Shown in pieces: positions 62,442 to 64,000 of a stretch of 64,000 nt of DNA. The notes below the pieces were generated by a model that was not told the DNA's origin, searched no databases, and worked only from the letters and a program-made list of their open reading frames with translations. The translations under genes were made by a program, and so were the position numbers. Each line of letters opens with the position of its first letter. Within the stretch, counting starts at the first letter, position 1. Source of the DNA: Desulfofalx alkaliphila DSM 12257 (lineage in GTDB: Bacteria; Bacillota; Desulfotomaculia; Desulfotomaculales; Desulfohalotomaculaceae); NCBI RefSeq assembly GCF_000711975.1, contig NZ_JONT01000001.1, forward strand, positions 186,001-250,000, given 5' to 3'.

Positions 62442-63197
62442 TTGACCGGAGTTAGACCGCTTCCGCCCAAGAAAAAGCACAATATGCTGCAAGGGGCATT
62501 AATTATTTTCCTGGTAGGTTTTACCATGTATGTTTTGCTGCAGTCAACGGTTTTTGAAGTGCGCCAAATTGAGATTGTAGGCAGAAATGAAATATCCCAG
62601 GATGAATTGATTAAGTTATCCGGTGTGGTGCTGGGCAGCAATATTTTTAAACTGGACTTAATGAGCGGGGAAGAAAAAATTAGACTGCTGCCAATGATCA
62701 AAGAAGTAAAACTATTGCGCAAGTATCCTTCTACAGTGGTAATTGAGATTTTGGAAAGAAAACCCGTAGCCCTCTTACCGTTTAATGAAGGTTTTTTAAC
62801 TGTTGATATTGAAGGTATTTACTTACGGGAAGGCAGTATAAATTCAGATTCCTTGCCTGTCATCACAGGCTACAACGATATTAGGGCTGTGCCCGGTCAA
62901 AGGGTGGAAAATGAAAAGGTTGCCACCGGGCTGCAGGTAATAGGCGATTTGCCTGCCCCCTTAGTGGAAAACCTTTCAGAAATACACATTGACCGGCAAA
63001 ACAGGGTATTTATATATACCACCGATGGCATCCAAGGCAGATTGGGCTTGGCAGAAAAAATCTCCAGTAAGGGTGAAATCTTTTTGCAAGTAATTGAACA
63101 AATTTCTCAGGATCAGCCGGTGGACTATGTTGATATTTCTTCATTTAAGTCACCGGTTGTAAAGTATGCCGATGAGGCAAGGGGGGGTGCACAGTGA
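62442..63197 (+). CDS. divIB: Cell division protein DivIB/FtsQ
   Basis: The protein of about 251 residues has a short cytoplasmic part, a membrane helix (ALIIFLVGFTMYVLLQSTVF), then a POTRA domain (VRQIEIVGRNEISQDELIKL through VVIEILERKPVALLPFNEGF) and the FtsQ/DivIB domain. It acts in the divisome with FtsL and DivIC. TTG 62442 has AGGTGA 6 bases upstream; the in-frame GTG 62433 overlaps that SD. Confidence 0.92.
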   Translation: MTGVRPLPPKKKHNMLQGALIIFLVGFTMYVLLQSTVFEVRQIEIVGRNEISQDELIKLSGVVLGSNIFKLDLMSGEEKIRLLPMIKEVKLLRKYPSTVVIEILERKPVALLPFNEGFLTVDIEGIYLREGSINSDSLPVITGYNDIRAVPGQRVENEKVATGLQVIGDLPAPLVENLSEIHIDRQNRVFIYTTDGIQGRLGLAEKISSKGEIFLQVIEQISQDQPVDYVDISSFKSPVVKYADEARGGAQ

Positions 63198-63895
63198 AGG
63201 TAAAGGGCTACCTATGGGGTATTGCTTTGGTGGCAGTGGTGTTTGGTTTTATGCTTGCCATGCAGCTTAAGGCCGACACAGTGGAGGACCCTTCCCTGGA
63301 AAGTACCAACAGATTAGCCGAACAGATCGAGCAGAGGCAAAAGGATGTACAGGAATTACAAGAGAAGGTAGACAACATGCGCCTGGCATTGGAAGAGGCT
63401 GCAAATCAACCTGAGTTAAGAACTATTCAAAGGCAGCTAAGTACCGCCAGCATTATGGCCGGCGTCACTCCCGTAACCGGGCCGGGAATAGAAGTTGTTT
63501 TAAATGACAGTAATGTGGTATTACAGCCGGGGCAAAACCCAAATCTGTATGTGCTGCATGACGAGGATGTATTAAAGGTGCTAAATGAACTTAAGGCTGC
63601 CGGGGCAGAGGCCCTGGCTCTTAATGACCAACGAATGATAGCCACCAGTGAAATCCGCTGCACGGGTCCTACCATTTTAACCAATGGAAATAAGCGCCTG
63701 GCTGCCCCCTTTGTAATTACAGCCATTGGCGACCCTGACACCCTGTACAATGCCTTATTTATGAAGGGCGGCGTGGCAGAACAATTAAAATTTTGGGGTA
63801 TACAGGTGTCAGCCAAAAAAATGAAAGAAGTGGTCATTCCCAGCTACGGTGGGGCAATATCCTATGACTTAAATGTAGGAGGGGAACGGTCTTGA
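63194..63895 (+). CDS. DUF881 family protein, copy 1
   Basis: The 233-residue protein has an N-terminal membrane helix (LWGIALVAVVFGFMLAMQLK), a coiled coil (about residues 35-75) and the DUF881 domain with GVTPVTGPGIEVVLNDS and LNELKAAGAEALALNDQRM. This YlxW/YlxX-like family sits between divIB and ftsA/ftsZ in many Firmicutes; its function is unknown. GTG 63194 overlaps the divIB stop by 4 bases. Confidence 0.9.
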   Translation: MKVKGYLWGIALVAVVFGFMLAMQLKADTVEDPSLESTNRLAEQIEQRQKDVQELQEKVDNMRLALEEAANQPELRTIQRQLSTASIMAGVTPVTGPGIEVVLNDSNVVLQPGQNPNLYVLHDEDVLKVLNELKAAGAEALALNDQRMIATSEIRCTGPTILTNGNKRLAAPFVITAIGDPDTLYNALFMKGGVAEQLKFWGIQVSAKKMKEVVIPSYGGAISYDLNVGGERS

Positions 63896-64000
63896 AAAAG
63901 AGCATGTACCTTTCACTCCTGGCAGTGGGTGTGGTGCTGGGCTTGATGCTGGCCCTTCAATTTCGGACCAATGTCGGGGGTGCACCCTATGATCGTCCCC
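63892..64000 (+). CDS. DUF881 family protein, copy 2 (cut by window end)
   Basis: TTG 63892 overlaps the previous stop codon (TTGA). The visible 36 residues begin MKKSMYLSLLAVGVVLGLML followed by ALQFRTN, a membrane helix closely like that of copy 1. This fits the tandem DUF881 pair usual in Firmicutes dcw clusters. GGGGAACGG precedes it. Confidence 0.8.
   Translation, partial: MKKSMYLSLLAVGVVLGLMLALQFRTNVGGAPYDRP

Overview
The window looks like a chromosome segment of a Gram-positive, spore-lineage sulfate reducer (Desulfotomaculum-type Peptococcaceae, class Clostridia). Direct evidence is a full dissimilatory sulfate-activation and APS-reduction locus (hdrC-hdrB, sat, aprB-aprA, qmoA-qmoB) with no qmoC membrane subunit, in a genome with strong AGGAGG-type ribosome binding sites, many TTG and GTG starts, and a Firmicutes-type dcw cluster with MraZ, a PASTA-domain transpeptidase and DivIB. 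A complete Mrp Na+/H+ antiporter operon would suit a sodium-rich or alkaline habitat, but that is inference.

Layout. 1-6 kb: partial AraC regulator, an old-yellow-enzyme/enoate-reductase gene broken by one in-frame TAA, an ECF sigma factor with its probable anti-sigma partner, a DUF2935 protein and a DUF454 membrane protein separated by a perfect 21-bp inverted repeat. 6-13.4 kb: Mrp operon mnhABCDEFG on the minus strand, a divergent universal-stress-like gene, and a lone short tyrosine recombinase. 13.7-26.4 kb: flavodoxin-like reductase, dGTPase-like HD hydrolase, dnaG-rpoD, a four-tRNA cluster, a GNAT-like protein, a Gly/Pro/Phe-rich protein, trmK, a NIF3-family protein, a zinc-ribbon coiled-coil protein, a divergent cis-prenyltransferase, an acyl-CoA ligase, an M41 (FtsH-type) protease domain protein without an AAA module, and two minus-strand tRNAs. 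26.5-36.8 kb: a frameshifted UspA pseudogene, then the sulfate-reduction locus, whose intergenic gaps carry a promoter, leader and several hairpins.

36.9-46.5 kb: HD-GYP protein, HtrA-like protease, LarA-like racemase, feoAB under a promoter overlapped by two Fur-box-like sites, a D,D-carboxypeptidase, a fur-family gene, a patatin-like phospholipase and a PHP histidinol-phosphatase. 46.6-64 kb: the division and cell-wall cluster mraZ-rsmH-ftsL-spoVD/pbp2B-murE-murF-mraY-murD-ftsW-murG-murC-murB-murA-divIB followed by two tandem DUF881 genes, the last cut by the window end.

How it works together. Sat activates sulfate to APS and AprBA reduces APS to sulfite. QmoAB with the soluble HdrCB pair probably supplies electrons in place of the membrane QmoABC complex. 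The dcw genes make UDP-MurNAc-pentapeptide, lipid I/II and the septal machinery. No CRISPR array, insertion sequence or obvious prophage was seen. Nothing here is clearly a wholly new system. The most notable items are the AAA-less M41 protease, the SD-containing perfect palindrome, the structured intergenic regions of the sulfate-reduction locus, the 10-bp-phased MraZ boxes, the paired Fur boxes and the two decaying genes.
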